A stretch of DNA of 64,000 nucleotides from NCBI RefSeq assembly GCF_900104445.1, contig NZ_FNJI01000017.1:42698-106697 (forward strand). The letters are read 5' to 3'. The DNA is from Desulforhopalus singaporensis. Lineage in GTDB: Bacteria > Desulfobacterota > Desulfobulbia > Desulfobulbales > Desulfocapsaceae. The notes below the pieces were generated by a model, which saw only the letters and a list, made by a program, of their open reading frames with translations, made no database searches and was not told the origin of the DNA. A program made the position numbers and the translations under genes. Numbering within the stretch: the stretch's first letter is position 1; every line of letters starts with the position of its first letter. Below are positions 8,861-17,067 of this stretch, piece by piece.

Positions 8861-9640
8861 TTGGCAAAAGAAGTGGTTTGTGAACATTCACCAGATGGCC
8901 GAAGGATCGACAAGAACAACCTCTCAAAAGAGCTTCACTGTGGAGGGGATCCTTTAAGCCGCTATAAACACAAGGTACTTGGAGGAGATAAAGGATATCT
9001 CCAGTTACTCCAGTTCGAGGTTGGCCAGCTGTTTCTGGCCAATCTGGGTGGAGGGTTGGGCTACCTGCTTCGCAGGCTCTGTATTGCGCCGCTGTTCAGC
9101 GGTTGCGGGAAAAATTTTATCCTCGGCAGGGGGGTCACCCTGCGCACCCCGGGAAATATTACCTTGGGCGACAATGTCGCCATAGATGACGGAACCCTGC
9201 TTGACGGCGGAACCGGTGAGTTGAGCCGGATGGAGATCGGCGACAACGTCATCGTAAGCAAGGGCTGCGTCGTTCAGGCCAAAACCGGGCTGCTGGCAAT
9301 TGGCGACGGATGTGATATCGGCGCCCACTGCATCCTGACCAGCGCTGGGGGAATCGTCCTTGAAGATAACGTTCTCATTGCCGGCAACTGCTACCTGGGA
9401 GGCGCTCGGTATAATATGGACCGCCTTGATACTCCCGTGATGGATCAGGGGATCTATTCCAGGGGCGAGGTCAGGGTGGGCCGGGGGAGCTGGATCGGTG
9501 CCGGGGCGACTATCCTGGACGGGGTCAAGGTCGGGGAAGGGGCGGTTATCGGCGCAGGCGCTCTTGTCACCAGGGACATTCCCGCATTTTCCATTGCCAC
9601 CGGAACTCCTGCACGGGTTATCCGGAAAAGGGTGGAGTAA
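8861..9640 (+). CDS. left-handed beta-helix (hexapeptide-repeat) acyltransferase
   Basis: About 240-259 residues. Repeated hexapeptide units of the I-G-D-N-V/G-A-G type run from about residue 85 to the end (for example LGDNVAIDDG, IGDNVIVSKG, VGEGAVIGAGALVTRDIP), and the end reads GTPARVIRK, as in serine/sugar O-acetyltransferases. The region before the helix has SRYKHKVLGGDKG and a hydrophobic stretch typical of a colanic-acid-type acyltransferase subgroup. No ATG is available before the SRYKH motif in frame, so the start is uncertain (the TTG at 8861 is given). It begins an operon with an SGNH lipoprotein and DgkA, pointing to cell-envelope polymer or lipid modification. The acyl acceptor is unknown. 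Confidence 0.8.
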   Translation: MAKEVVCEHSPDGRRIDKNNLSKELHCGGDPLSRYKHKVLGGDKGYLQLLQFEVGQLFLANLGGGLGYLLRRLCIAPLFSGCGKNFILGRGVTLRTPGNITLGDNVAIDDGTLLDGGTGELSRMEIGDNVIVSKGCVVQAKTGLLAIGDGCDIGAHCILTSAGGIVLEDNVLIAGNCYLGGARYNMDRLDTPVMDQGIYSRGEVRVGRGSWIGAGATILDGVKVGEGAVIGAGALVTRDIPAFSIATGTPARVIRKRVE

Positions 9641-9669
9641 GATTGTAAATATAACGTTACGTTTTGGCC

Positions 9670-10347
9670 ATGAAGATGAAACAAATATTCATGATACTCG
9701 GGTGTGCCGTAGTTTTACTGGTGCTGAACTCCTGTACTGTCAAGACATCGGACAAGGACGCGCGGAAAACTTTGGCGGTGCTCTGCATCGGGGATTCCCT
9801 GACCTCCGGCTATAAGCTTGTCTCACCCGGGAAACAGAGTTATCCGAGCCAGCTGGGAAAAATATCTCAACACTCGCTGACGGTGACAAATCTCGGCGTC
9901 CCCGGAGCAACAATCCTGAAAAAAGGCGATATTCCCTACTGGCTCTCGGAAGAGCTCGACACAGCCTTGTCGTCCCATCCCGATGTGATTGTCCTGCTTC
10001 TGGGAACCAATGATACCAAAGACTGCAACTGGCAGTACCGGGAACAGTTTACCGAAGACTATATCGAGATGGTGCGTATTCTGCAGCAGCTGCCCTCCGG
10101 ACCGCAGATTTTTCTCTGCTCTATCCCGCCGGTGCATAACGCTACCCCTTCAGGCATAAGCAATGAAAGAGTTGCCCAGCTGACAGAGGAAGTGCGTGAG
10201 GTGGCACGGGTGACCGGTACGCAGTTCATCGATGTGACAACGTCGTTTGAAAATATGCCGAAGTTGTTCATTGACGGGCTTCACCCGACAGCATCCGGCG
10301 CTGGGCGGATAGCTGAAATAGTCATGAAGGCGGTAGTGAAATCGTAG
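9670..10347 (+). CDS. SGNH/GDSL-family hydrolase lipoprotein
   Basis: 225 residues from the ATG at 9670. The signal peptide ends in a lipobox (VLNSC, lipidated Cys near residue 22), so the protein is membrane-anchored outside the cytoplasm. Block I reads GDSLTSGY with the nucleophile Ser, block III reads GTNDTKD, and block V reads DGLHPTASG with the catalytic Asp and His. Members of this family are lysophospholipases/thioesterases (TesA-like) or deacylate sugars. It follows an O-acyltransferase by 29 bp and precedes diacylglycerol kinase by 33 bp, so it may deacylate an envelope lipid or polymer. The substrate cannot be named from sequence. Confidence 0.87.
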   Translation: MKMKQIFMILGCAVVLLVLNSCTVKTSDKDARKTLAVLCIGDSLTSGYKLVSPGKQSYPSQLGKISQHSLTVTNLGVPGATILKKGDIPYWLSEELDTALSSHPDVIVLLLGTNDTKDCNWQYREQFTEDYIEMVRILQQLPSGPQIFLCSIPPVHNATPSGISNERVAQLTEEVREVARVTGTQFIDVTTSFENMPKLFIDGLHPTASGAGRIAEIVMKAVVKS

Positions 10348-10380
10348 CGATTTACCAATCTCTTTTATACAATAGCGGTC

Positions 10381-10779
10381 ATGACGGCAAACAAGAGTGA
10401 ATCAAGGAACAAACCCCCCGGAGGGGGGGTGAAGCGGATTATCAGGGCCGGCCGGTTTTCCATGCAGGGGTTGCAGGCCGCCTTTTGTAACGAAGCGGCC
10501 TTTCGCCAGGAACTTGGCTTGTTTGTTCTGTTCGTACCTCTTGGAATCTGGCTCGGCGAGACGGTTGAGCAGCGTCTTCTGCTGATTGGCAGCTGTTTTC
10601 TCGTTCTGATTGTCGAGCTGCTCAATTCAGCGGTTGAAGCTGTTGTTGACCGGATAGGAACGGAACAGCACGAACTGTCCGGCCGGGCCAAAGACATAGG
10701 TTCCGCAGCTGTCTTTTGCGCCCTGGTCCTGGTCGCTATCTGCTATTGCGCGATCGCCTGGAAAAGATTCATGCCCTAG
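10381..10779 (+). CDS. dgkA: diacylglycerol kinase (prokaryotic, DgkA)
   Basis: 132 residues, the usual size of the trimeric integral-membrane kinase that phosphorylates diacylglycerol to phosphatidic acid. The signature NEAAFRQELGL near residue 39 and IVELLNSAVEAVVDR near residue 79 contain the conserved catalytic and metal-binding glutamates and asparagine. Three membrane helices are visible. It is the last gene of a three-gene plus-strand cluster. Its 3' end overlaps the convergent TatD gene by 11 bp. Confidence 0.94.
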   Translation: MTANKSESRNKPPGGGVKRIIRAGRFSMQGLQAAFCNEAAFRQELGLFVLFVPLGIWLGETVEQRLLLIGSCFLVLIVELLNSAVEAVVDRIGTEQHELSGRAKDIGSAAVFCALVLVAICYCAIAWKRFMP

Positions 10780-11593
10780 GCCCGGAGTTCGCCTGCCGTT
10801 CACCTGCGGGCTCCGGGGTGTGGCCCTGGAGCCGCAGCAGCCGGCAGCAGTTTGCGGTGGTGCAGTCGGCGATAGCGGCGGTGGTTTCACCCCTTAGCCG
10901 GGCCAGCTGCCGGGCTATTTCGGGAAGATATTTGGGGAGATTGGGGCTATCCCTGTGCGCTGCCGGGGCCAGGTCGGGGGAATCGGTTTCAAGCACCAGG
11001 CTGTCAAGCTCTACTGCGGCTGCCACGGCACGTATTTTTCGTGCCCGGTCATAGGTGACTGTCCCGCCGATGCCAATGCCGAATCCGAGCTTGATGTACT
11101 GGTTCGCCTGTTGAAGGCTGCCGCCGAAGGCGTGCACGATGCCTCCGTACCTGAAGTGTTTCCGCCTGAGGGTAGACAGTACCTGATCGTGGGCCTTGCG
11201 TACATGCAAAAGGATCGGCAGCCTGTATCTGGCTCCAAGGTCGACCTGGGCTTCAAACAGCTGCTGCTGGCGGTCCCTGTCTGTATGGGGAGGATAGTAG
11301 TCGAGGCCGATTTCACCGATGGCGACGGTTTTGGCGTTGTCCAGCCATTTCTCAAGGACCGCAAGCACTGGCGCTGGATCCGATGACGGCAGGAAAAGGG
11401 GATGGATACCGGGAGCCGCGTACAGATTGTCAAAACTCAGGCATATATCAAATAGCCGTTTCCACCCCAAGTGCGTGACTCCGGGAAGAATCATGGTGTT
11501 GACCCCGGCCTCCCTGGCCTCCTGCAGAACCCGCTCTACGTTGCCGGCAAATTCCGGTGCATCAAGGTGACAATGACTGTCGATAAGATTCAC
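10769..11593 (-). CDS. TatD-family metal-dependent hydrolase (DNase)
   Basis: 274 residues, a TIM-barrel amidohydrolase. The metal ligands are DSHCHLD at the N-terminus, the glutamate in AIGEIGLDYY, histidines in LPILLHVRKAH and IVHAFGG, and the aspartate in LETDSPDLAP. TatD proteins act as Mg-dependent 3'-5' exonucleases or deoxyribonucleases. Start: a GTG at 11593 with a strong AGGAGG site just upstream; there is no suitable ATG. It follows the aldo/keto reductase gene by 51 bp on the same strand. Confidence 0.93.
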   Translation of the reverse strand: MNLIDSHCHLDAPEFAGNVERVLQEAREAGVNTMILPGVTHLGWKRLFDICLSFDNLYAAPGIHPLFLPSSDPAPVLAVLEKWLDNAKTVAIGEIGLDYYPPHTDRDRQQQLFEAQVDLGARYRLPILLHVRKAHDQVLSTLRRKHFRYGGIVHAFGGSLQQANQYIKLGFGIGIGGTVTYDRARKIRAVAAAVELDSLVLETDSPDLAPAAHRDSPNLPKYLPEIARQLARLRGETTAAIADCTTANCCRLLRLQGHTPEPAGERQANSGPRA

Positions 11594-11644
11594 TTTTCCT
11601 CCTTCTCGGTAAACTGTGCGGGGATGGGTATCGACCGGTGAACA

Positions 11645-12601
11645 TTACTCGTCGTTCCACAGATAATCAAGACTGTACGGGGAGCCTGGAGAACAGAAAA
11701 ATGCGCCGTCGACAAAGCGGAAGCTGGTGGAGATGGAGTCCAGCTTCTGCAACGTTCCCCGGTCCACCACCAGCTCCTGGGCCTCCAGGTTTTCCCTGAT
11801 TCTCGCTGGATGGGTTGATTTGGGGATAACCGCACAGTTGCGGTGCAGTGCCCAGCGGATGAGCAGCTGTGCGGGGGTACAGCCGGCCTGTGTGGCTATG
11901 TCCAGTATCTCCGGATGGTCCAGCAGGACCGGTTCCCCCGATTTTTTCAGAGCGGCCGGTCGGTCGGGAGAGCCCAGGGGGGAAAAGGCGGTCGGGACGA
12001 TACCGGTGGCGCTGCAGAAGGCCACCATTTCCGGTTGCGGCAGGTAGGGGTGCAGTTCAATCTGGTTGACAGCGGGAGGTATGGCGGCCTGGCTGACGAG
12101 GGTTTTGAGTTTTAGCAGGCTGAAGTTGCATACGCCGATGGCTCGGCAAAGCCCTTTTTTCACCATTTTTTCCATTGCCTGCCATGTCTCAATAAACTCG
12201 ATGTCGTCCGGATGCAGAAATTCCTCCGGTTTTCTCGGAAACTCTATGTCCTGTCGGAAATGCACCGGCCAGTGGATAAGGAAGAGGTCGAGGTATTCGA
12301 GCTGAAGATCACTCAGGGTTCTCTCAAGCGCCGGTCGCACATGTCTTGGAGCATGGGCATTGTTCCACAGTTTGGAGGTTACCCACAGCTTCTCCCGGGT
12401 GACAATGTTTCCGGTAACAGCACCATGGAGAGCCTCGCCGATTTCCTTTTCGTTTTTGTAGATCGGCGCGCAGTCGATATGCAGATAACCCGCTTCAAGA
12501 GCAGAGGTTACCGCTTTTTTGGCTTCACCGCTCTTTGATTTCCAGGTGCCGAGGCCCAGGGCGGGCATCCTGAGGGAATTGTTGAGAGTATAATATTTCA
12601 T
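11645..12601 (-). CDS. aldo/keto reductase
   Basis: 318 residues of the NAD(P)H-dependent aldo/keto reductase superfamily. The catalytic tetrad is visible: Asp and Tyr in LHIDCAPIYKNEKEIG, Lys in VTSKLW and His in LIHWPVH. The cofactor-binding region near the C-terminus reads AVIPKSTHPARIRENL. It is close in layout to eukaryotic-type aldose/aldehyde reductases (AKR1-5) rather than to the YajO group. It is the third gene of a minus-strand run (EI24-like, CYTH, AKR, TatD). The substrate is unknown. Confidence 0.92.
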   Translation of the reverse strand: MKYYTLNNSLRMPALGLGTWKSKSGEAKKAVTSALEAGYLHIDCAPIYKNEKEIGEALHGAVTGNIVTREKLWVTSKLWNNAHAPRHVRPALERTLSDLQLEYLDLFLIHWPVHFRQDIEFPRKPEEFLHPDDIEFIETWQAMEKMVKKGLCRAIGVCNFSLLKLKTLVSQAAIPPAVNQIELHPYLPQPEMVAFCSATGIVPTAFSPLGSPDRPAALKKSGEPVLLDHPEILDIATQAGCTPAQLLIRWALHRNCAVIPKSTHPARIRENLEAQELVVDRGTLQKLDSISTSFRFVDGAFFCSPGSPYSLDYLWNDE

Positions 12602-12692
12602 GATGATATCCGGGGCCGGTGATTAAGAGTTAGCAACATGGGGCCGATCTCCGCTTTTTGCCTATGGATTTGGCGAGGAAGGCGGAGCGCCA

Positions 12693-13160
12693 CTATTTCC
12701 AGCTTGAGTAGGGGCGACTGACCAGGCTGGCATTGTAATAGCGTGGATCGCCCGTTACTTCATCGCCTATCCAGTCCGGCAGGTCGAACTTCTGGCCGGG
12801 GTACTGCAATTCGATCTCGGCAAAGATAAGCCCGGCGTTTTCTCCCTTGAATTCGTCGATTTCCCAGGTGAAACCGCCATGGAAAACTTTATAGCGGGTC
12901 TTTTCGATAAGTGGTTTGCGGCAGAGTTTCATGAGCATCTCCCTGGCCTCTTCAAGGGGAATCCGGTATTCGAACTCCAGTCTCGATTCGCCGTCGCCAG
13001 CTCCTTTTATGGTGAGAAACCCTTCATCGCCTGCGATACGCACGCGGACGGTGTTGCCCCTTTCACCGCTGAGATAACCCTGGCGATAACTCTTGCCGGA
13101 GCCGAGCTGGCGCCAGTCGTCGTTTTTGGTGAGAAATTTTTTTTCGATTTCCTGTGGCAT
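12693..13160 (-). CDS. CYTH-domain (triphosphate tunnel metalloenzyme) protein
   Basis: 155 residues. The N-terminal EIEKKFL matches the ExExK signature of CYTH proteins, followed by alternating basic and acidic strands (YRQGYLS, VRVRIAG, LTIKG, EFEYRIP, WEIDEFKGENAGLIFAEIEL) that form the triphosphate tunnel. Family members are inorganic triphosphatases, thiamine triphosphatases or class IV adenylate cyclases; the short single-domain form most often is a triphosphatase-like enzyme. It is 19 bp downstream of an EI24-like gene on the same strand. Confidence 0.9.
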   Translation of the reverse strand: MPQEIEKKFLTKNDDWRQLGSGKSYRQGYLSGERGNTVRVRIAGDEGFLTIKGAGDGESRLEFEYRIPLEEAREMLMKLCRKPLIEKTRYKVFHGGFTWEIDEFKGENAGLIFAEIELQYPGQKFDLPDWIGDEVTGDPRYYNASLVSRPYSSWK

Positions 13161-13179
13161 GATAGATTCCTCCCTGTTT

Positions 13180-13971
13180 TTAGGGTATCTGGTCGATTTT
13201 TTTTGCCAGCTCTATTTCCGAAAAGTTCAGGGTGGTGTGGACCGTAAGAACTGGAAACAGCAGGGCCATGGCGAAGACGTTGACAAAGGGGATCATGGAG
13301 ACCAGGGCCGGCAGCACGCCCAGGCGAAAGGCGGGGCTGCTGTGGGTCCGCAGCCACTTGAGTTTTTTTGCCAGGGACCAGCGGCGTCTTGAGGCCGGGT
13401 AGTCGACAAACATCAGGGCCGAGTAGTAGGTGTAGAGTATAAATACCAGCGCCTGGCCGATTCCGGGGATAAAATTGACAAAGAGAGCTGCCAGGGTGAC
13501 GACGACGCCGAAGGCGGCAATTTTGACGCCCTCGAAAATATCCCGTAACACCCCGGGAAGGTTGAACTCGGCGTCGGGGTCGAAGTGTTTTCCGGCGTGA
13601 AGTTTTTCCGCCGCCGCGCTCAAAAATGCGTATCCCGGAGTGGTCAGGGTGTAGGCGACCAGAAACGCAAGGTAAAATGCGAAGATTTTTGAGACGAGAT
13701 GAAAGATCCAGCCGGCTGCGATCAATCCTTTTTGCTTTATCCACCCGGTGACGGTCGCAGTCTCCGCAGGTGGAGAAAATAAACTCGCGGTCAGCTGATT
13801 CATGAAATCGACCGTTAACAGATAGCCTATCCAGGTCAGGATACAGGTGAGAAAAATCAGCAAAAACGACCAGCCGAAGATTTTTTTGCGGCGAACCATG
13901 AGCGCCAATGTCCTTGACAGCGGGACCCATTGGACGGTTGGGGGGGTGGGTTTCGATTGTTGCCTTTCCAT
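13180..13971 (-). CDS. EI24/CysZ-like integral membrane protein
   Basis: About 263 residues from the ATG at 13971 (a TTG at 14076 would add 35 residues with no hydrophobic or recognisable content). Several transmembrane segments are visible: IFGWSFLLIFLTCILTWIGY, GWIFHLVSKIFAFYLAFLVAYT, IAAFGVVVTLAALFVNFIPG and VSMIPFVNVFAMALLFPV. The FVNFIPGIGQALVFILYTYYSALMFVDYP-type segment is characteristic of the EI24 family, which includes the sulfate permease CysZ. No sulfate assimilation gene is adjacent, so the transport role is not assigned. Confidence 0.78.
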   Translation of the reverse strand: MERQQSKPTPPTVQWVPLSRTLALMVRRKKIFGWSFLLIFLTCILTWIGYLLTVDFMNQLTASLFSPPAETATVTGWIKQKGLIAAGWIFHLVSKIFAFYLAFLVAYTLTTPGYAFLSAAAEKLHAGKHFDPDAEFNLPGVLRDIFEGVKIAAFGVVVTLAALFVNFIPGIGQALVFILYTYYSALMFVDYPASRRRWSLAKKLKWLRTHSSPAFRLGVLPALVSMIPFVNVFAMALLFPVLTVHTTLNFSEIELAKKIDQIP

Positions 13972-14152
13972 CTTGTTTGCTGTTATAACCTCTGTTGATA
14001 ACTGTTGCTGTTTGTTATCCGGCAAATGGAGTTGGAGCACTATTGTGCAGCCAACAGAACACCGGATCTGGTACAAAGCTTAAATTATAGAGTTTTCTGT
14101 GCTTCTGTAAAGGGGTGCGGGATCTATTTTCAAATCTGAGTGTGCTTTTGTT

Positions 14153-15517
14153 ATGAGTTTTCAGTCCAAGAAAAAGGATCGGCTCGTCTATTCGTGCAGG
14201 GAGTGCGGTTACCGGAGCTTGAAATGGCTGGGGCGCTGTCCGGAATGCGGGGAGTGGGAAAGTCTTGTCGAGGAGGCGGCCGACAGGAACCCGGCGTCCG
14301 GTGCGATCGCTTCCAGACCGGTCCCCCTGAACCTGGCACCGGACGGTGACGAAGAGCGGCTGGTTACAGGGTTAAAAGAGCTCGATCGGGTACTTGGCGG
14401 GGGGATCGTACCGGGTTCCGTGATCCTGATCGGCGGCGAACCGGGCATCGGCAAGTCTACGCTGATCCTTCACCTGCTCGAGTCGATAGCCAGAAACGAC
14501 AGCACGGTTCTCTATGTGTCCGGTGAAGAATCGGCGCACCAGATCAAGATGAGGGCCCTGCGGCTGGGGACCATTTATCCGGGCGAATTTCTCGCAACGG
14601 AAAACAGGGTCGAACAGGTCATGGCGATGGCGCAGGAGATGCGTCCCGCGCTGTTGGCGGTGGATTCTGTTCAGACCCTGATCTGTGGCGATGTCGGTTC
14701 CTCTCCAGGCTCCGTGGTCCAGGTCAGGGAAAGCGCGTACCGGCTGATGGAGTTTGCCAAAAAGGAGAATATTCCGGTGGTCCTGGTCGGTCATGTGACC
14801 AAGGACGGAGCCATTGCCGGGCCAAAGGTCCTGGAACATATGGTTGATACGGTTCTCTATTTCGAGGGGGACAGGAATCATGTGTTCAGGATTCTGCGAA
14901 CGGTAAAAAACCGGTTCGGTTCGACCAATGAGATCGGGGTTTTTGAAATGAAGGAAGAGGGGCTGGTGCAGGTTGTCAATCCTTCGGAAATTTTTCTCGC
15001 CGAACGCCCCCTTGACGAGCCGGGATCGGTGGTGGTGCCCAGTGTCGAGGGGAGCCGGCCTATTCTCGTGGAGGTGCAGGCCCTTGTCAGTCCGACCAAC
15101 CTCGGCACGGCCCGGCGCACCGCAATCGGCGCGGATCCGCAGCGGCTGTCGCTGCTTTGCGCGGTACTTGAGAAAAAGGGTGGACTGGATATGTATGGAA
15201 ACGATGTGTTTCTCAATATTGCCGGCGGCATCCGTATTGACGAACCGGCTCTTGACCTGGGGGTGGTCTGCGCCCTTGGTTCGAGTCTTTTGGAAAAACC
15301 GATACCATCCAATACCGTAGTTGTCGGTGAAATAGGCCTGGCCGGTGAAGTGAGGGCGGTTTCGCAGATGGACGTCCGGGTGAAGGAGGCTGAGCGTCTG
15401 GGGTTTGAGCGGGTCATCCTGCCCGCCTCGAACAAGGACCGTCTGACCTGGAGCCCGGATATGGAACTTGTGGGAGTGAACAGTCTGGCCCGGTTTATGG
15501 AAGTTGTTTTCCTGTAA
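14153..15517 (+). CDS. radA: DNA repair protein RadA/Sms
   Basis: 454 residues, the normal family length. The N-terminal C4 zinc finger (CRECGYRSLKWLGRCPECG) is followed by a RecA-like ATPase with Walker A GGEPGIGKST (about 101-110), the RadA signature KNRFGSTNEIGVFEM (about 255-269) and a C-terminal Lon-protease-like domain. RadA drives branch migration at recombination intermediates and helps fork repair. It is divergent from the EI24-like gene across 181 bp that should hold promoters for both. A small membrane-peptide gene follows by 49 bp. Confidence 0.97.
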   Translation: MSFQSKKKDRLVYSCRECGYRSLKWLGRCPECGEWESLVEEAADRNPASGAIASRPVPLNLAPDGDEERLVTGLKELDRVLGGGIVPGSVILIGGEPGIGKSTLILHLLESIARNDSTVLYVSGEESAHQIKMRALRLGTIYPGEFLATENRVEQVMAMAQEMRPALLAVDSVQTLICGDVGSSPGSVVQVRESAYRLMEFAKKENIPVVLVGHVTKDGAIAGPKVLEHMVDTVLYFEGDRNHVFRILRTVKNRFGSTNEIGVFEMKEEGLVQVVNPSEIFLAERPLDEPGSVVVPSVEGSRPILVEVQALVSPTNLGTARRTAIGADPQRLSLLCAVLEKKGGLDMYGNDVFLNIAGGIRIDEPALDLGVVCALGSSLLEKPIPSNTVVVGEIGLAGEVRAVSQMDVRVKEAERLGFERVILPASNKDRLTWSPDMELVGVNSLARFMEVVFL

Positions 15518-15566
15518 AATACCCGGTAACGTAAAGAGCAGAAAACTTTAGAAAGGAGGAAACACC

Positions 15567-15680
15567 ATGTCTGACAATCATCATGATCACCATGAGGAAG
15601 ATAATTCGGTCAATGTCAAGGTCGGCCTGATTTTTGTTGCCGTCATTATCGCCATCACTTTCATAGGATTGATTAAATAG
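15567..15680 (+). CDS. 37-residue His-rich single-pass membrane peptide
   Basis: This short gene is supported by a textbook ribosome site (AAAGGAGG, 8 nt before ATG) and by its layout: the stop is 2 bp before the next ATG. The N-terminal 13 residues are hydrophilic and His/Asp/Glu-rich (MSDNHHDHHEEDN), and the rest is one hydrophobic helix ending in FIGLIK. The His/acid cluster could bind a metal. Close coupling to the cyclase/cNBD fusion downstream suggests they function together. I do not recognise a family. Confidence 0.65.
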   Translation: MSDNHHDHHEEDNSVNVKVGLIFVAVIIAITFIGLIK

Positions 15681-15682
15681 CG

Positions 15683-16993
15683 ATGACCCCACGCCGGGGT
15701 GGTGAGACGGGTTCGTCTATGACCTATAGGGCTTCGGAGAGGGAAGTGGTTGTTGCCATGACCGACATGGCGCAATTTTCGCAGCTTTCTGCCGGGATGA
15801 CTCCGGAGGAGATCAGGGATTTTCTCATCAGGTATCACAGCATCATATTTGACATCATAAGCCAGCAAGAGAGTCAGCCCGTCGAGGTGGAACCTTCGGC
15901 GGGAGACGGCAGCTTGATCATTTTTGATAAGAGGCCGGGGGAAGACCGCAGAGGGGTCTGCACCCGGGCTGTTCAGGCTGCTCTCAGGATGGCCGAGGCC
16001 ATCTCCGCCGGAACGCTTGTGCCGACACGGATGGGGCTGTTTCTCGGTACCATGACAGAAGCGCTGATCGGGACGAAGATGGCCAAATTCGGCTCATGCT
16101 TTTCGATCGCCAACCGGATCGAGGGGCTGTGCGGTTATTTCGGCACTCATTTCCTGATGGATCGGGAGGTGGCAAAAAATCAGCAGGAAGAGCAGCGTCG
16201 TCTCGTTGACGTTGCCAAGGTCACTCTTGCCAGCGTTCCCCATCCTCTTCGCCTCTATACCGTCTATCGTCGCGGTATCCAGGGTATCCCGCAGAATACC
16301 GACGACAACGAGCTGCAGGGTCTTGTCCGGCGCAAAAATCAGGCGATGGGCTGCTTTAGCGGAAATCGTCGCGCCCAGAGAGAACCCGACTTCCCCAGAG
16401 CAAGGGAAGAGCTGCTCGAGGTCCAGCGCCGGTTCGAACGTGTCGTCGGACATCCCGACTTGGGGACGGAGTGTATTCTCGAGTATATCCGTGAACATCC
16501 TTTTCCCGAACCGCGGTTCAGGGCGCGTGGAATGAAACTTGGCGAGGGAAAACAAGACATCTCCAAGGCGCGTCTGTGCCACATGTCCTGTGGGTTGTTA
16601 CGGGCCATTAATCCCGGCTACTATCGCGCCCTTGTGGAAGACACCACGTGGGAGCAGTATTTTCAGCTTGAGTGGATCAAAAAAGGGACGACCATCATTG
16701 AGATCGGTTCCCTGCCGGACGGGGTCTACTATCTGGAAAATGGCGTGGCGGAGATTTACAACGAGGATGCCATGCCCGTGGCGACGCTTGAGGCGGGCGC
16801 CATCTTCGGCGAGCTGGCCTATTTTGGCAAAGAGCGGAAGCGTACCGCGACGGTGAAGGCGAAAACCGACCTCGTGCTGAGGAAGATATCGACCGACGAT
16901 TTTGAAAAACTGCCGGTCATCATGCTCATATTTGAGGAAATAGCCCGTCGGCGCCTGACCCTGGTCGCCGCCGACTGCCATGAACAATCGTGA
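15683..16993 (+). CDS. class III cyclase-like domain fused to cyclic-nucleotide-binding domain
   Basis: 436 residues. The N-terminal part (about 20-190) has the class III adenylate/guanylate cyclase fold signatures: metal Asp residues D28 (VVVAMTDMAQFS) and D75 (SAGDGSLIIFD) and R145 in the SIANRIEGL element. The transition-state Asn is Ser (S141), and the base-specifying Lys and Asp positions are not Lys/Asp, so cyclase activity is uncertain. A linker of about 130 residues leads to a CRP-like cNMP-binding domain (about 335-425) with its phosphate cassette FGELAYFGKERKRTATV. There is no HTH. An alternative start is the ATG at 15719. It lies 2 bp after the small membrane peptide. Confidence 0.82.
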   Translation: MTPRRGGETGSSMTYRASEREVVVAMTDMAQFSQLSAGMTPEEIRDFLIRYHSIIFDIISQQESQPVEVEPSAGDGSLIIFDKRPGEDRRGVCTRAVQAALRMAEAISAGTLVPTRMGLFLGTMTEALIGTKMAKFGSCFSIANRIEGLCGYFGTHFLMDREVAKNQQEEQRRLVDVAKVTLASVPHPLRLYTVYRRGIQGIPQNTDDNELQGLVRRKNQAMGCFSGNRRAQREPDFPRAREELLEVQRRFERVVGHPDLGTECILEYIREHPFPEPRFRARGMKLGEGKQDISKARLCHMSCGLLRAINPGYYRALVEDTTWEQYFQLEWIKKGTTIIEIGSLPDGVYYLENGVAEIYNEDAMPVATLEAGAIFGELAYFGKERKRTATVKAKTDLVLRKISTDDFEKLPVIMLIFEEIARRRLTLVAADCHEQS

Positions 16994-17000
16994 AAGAGAT

Positions 17001-17040
17001 GCCGGCCAGCCAACAGGGAGGAGGGAATTGGCTGGCCGGC
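17001..17040. terminator. 13-bp-stem hairpin between convergent genes
   Basis: GCCGGCCAGCCAA and its exact reverse complement are separated by 14 bases. It lies between the ends of the cyclase/cNBD gene (plus) and htrA (minus), a position expected for a bidirectional terminator, but neither side has a convincing T tract. Confidence 0.6.
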
Positions 17041-17067
17041 AAGGTTTACCCAGGCGGGTTCTGCTTT

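Noticed and set aside
12602..12692. Terminator after the CYTH gene
   Set aside because: Only short CTCCGC/GCGGAG pairing with a long loop and no T tract; too weak to call.
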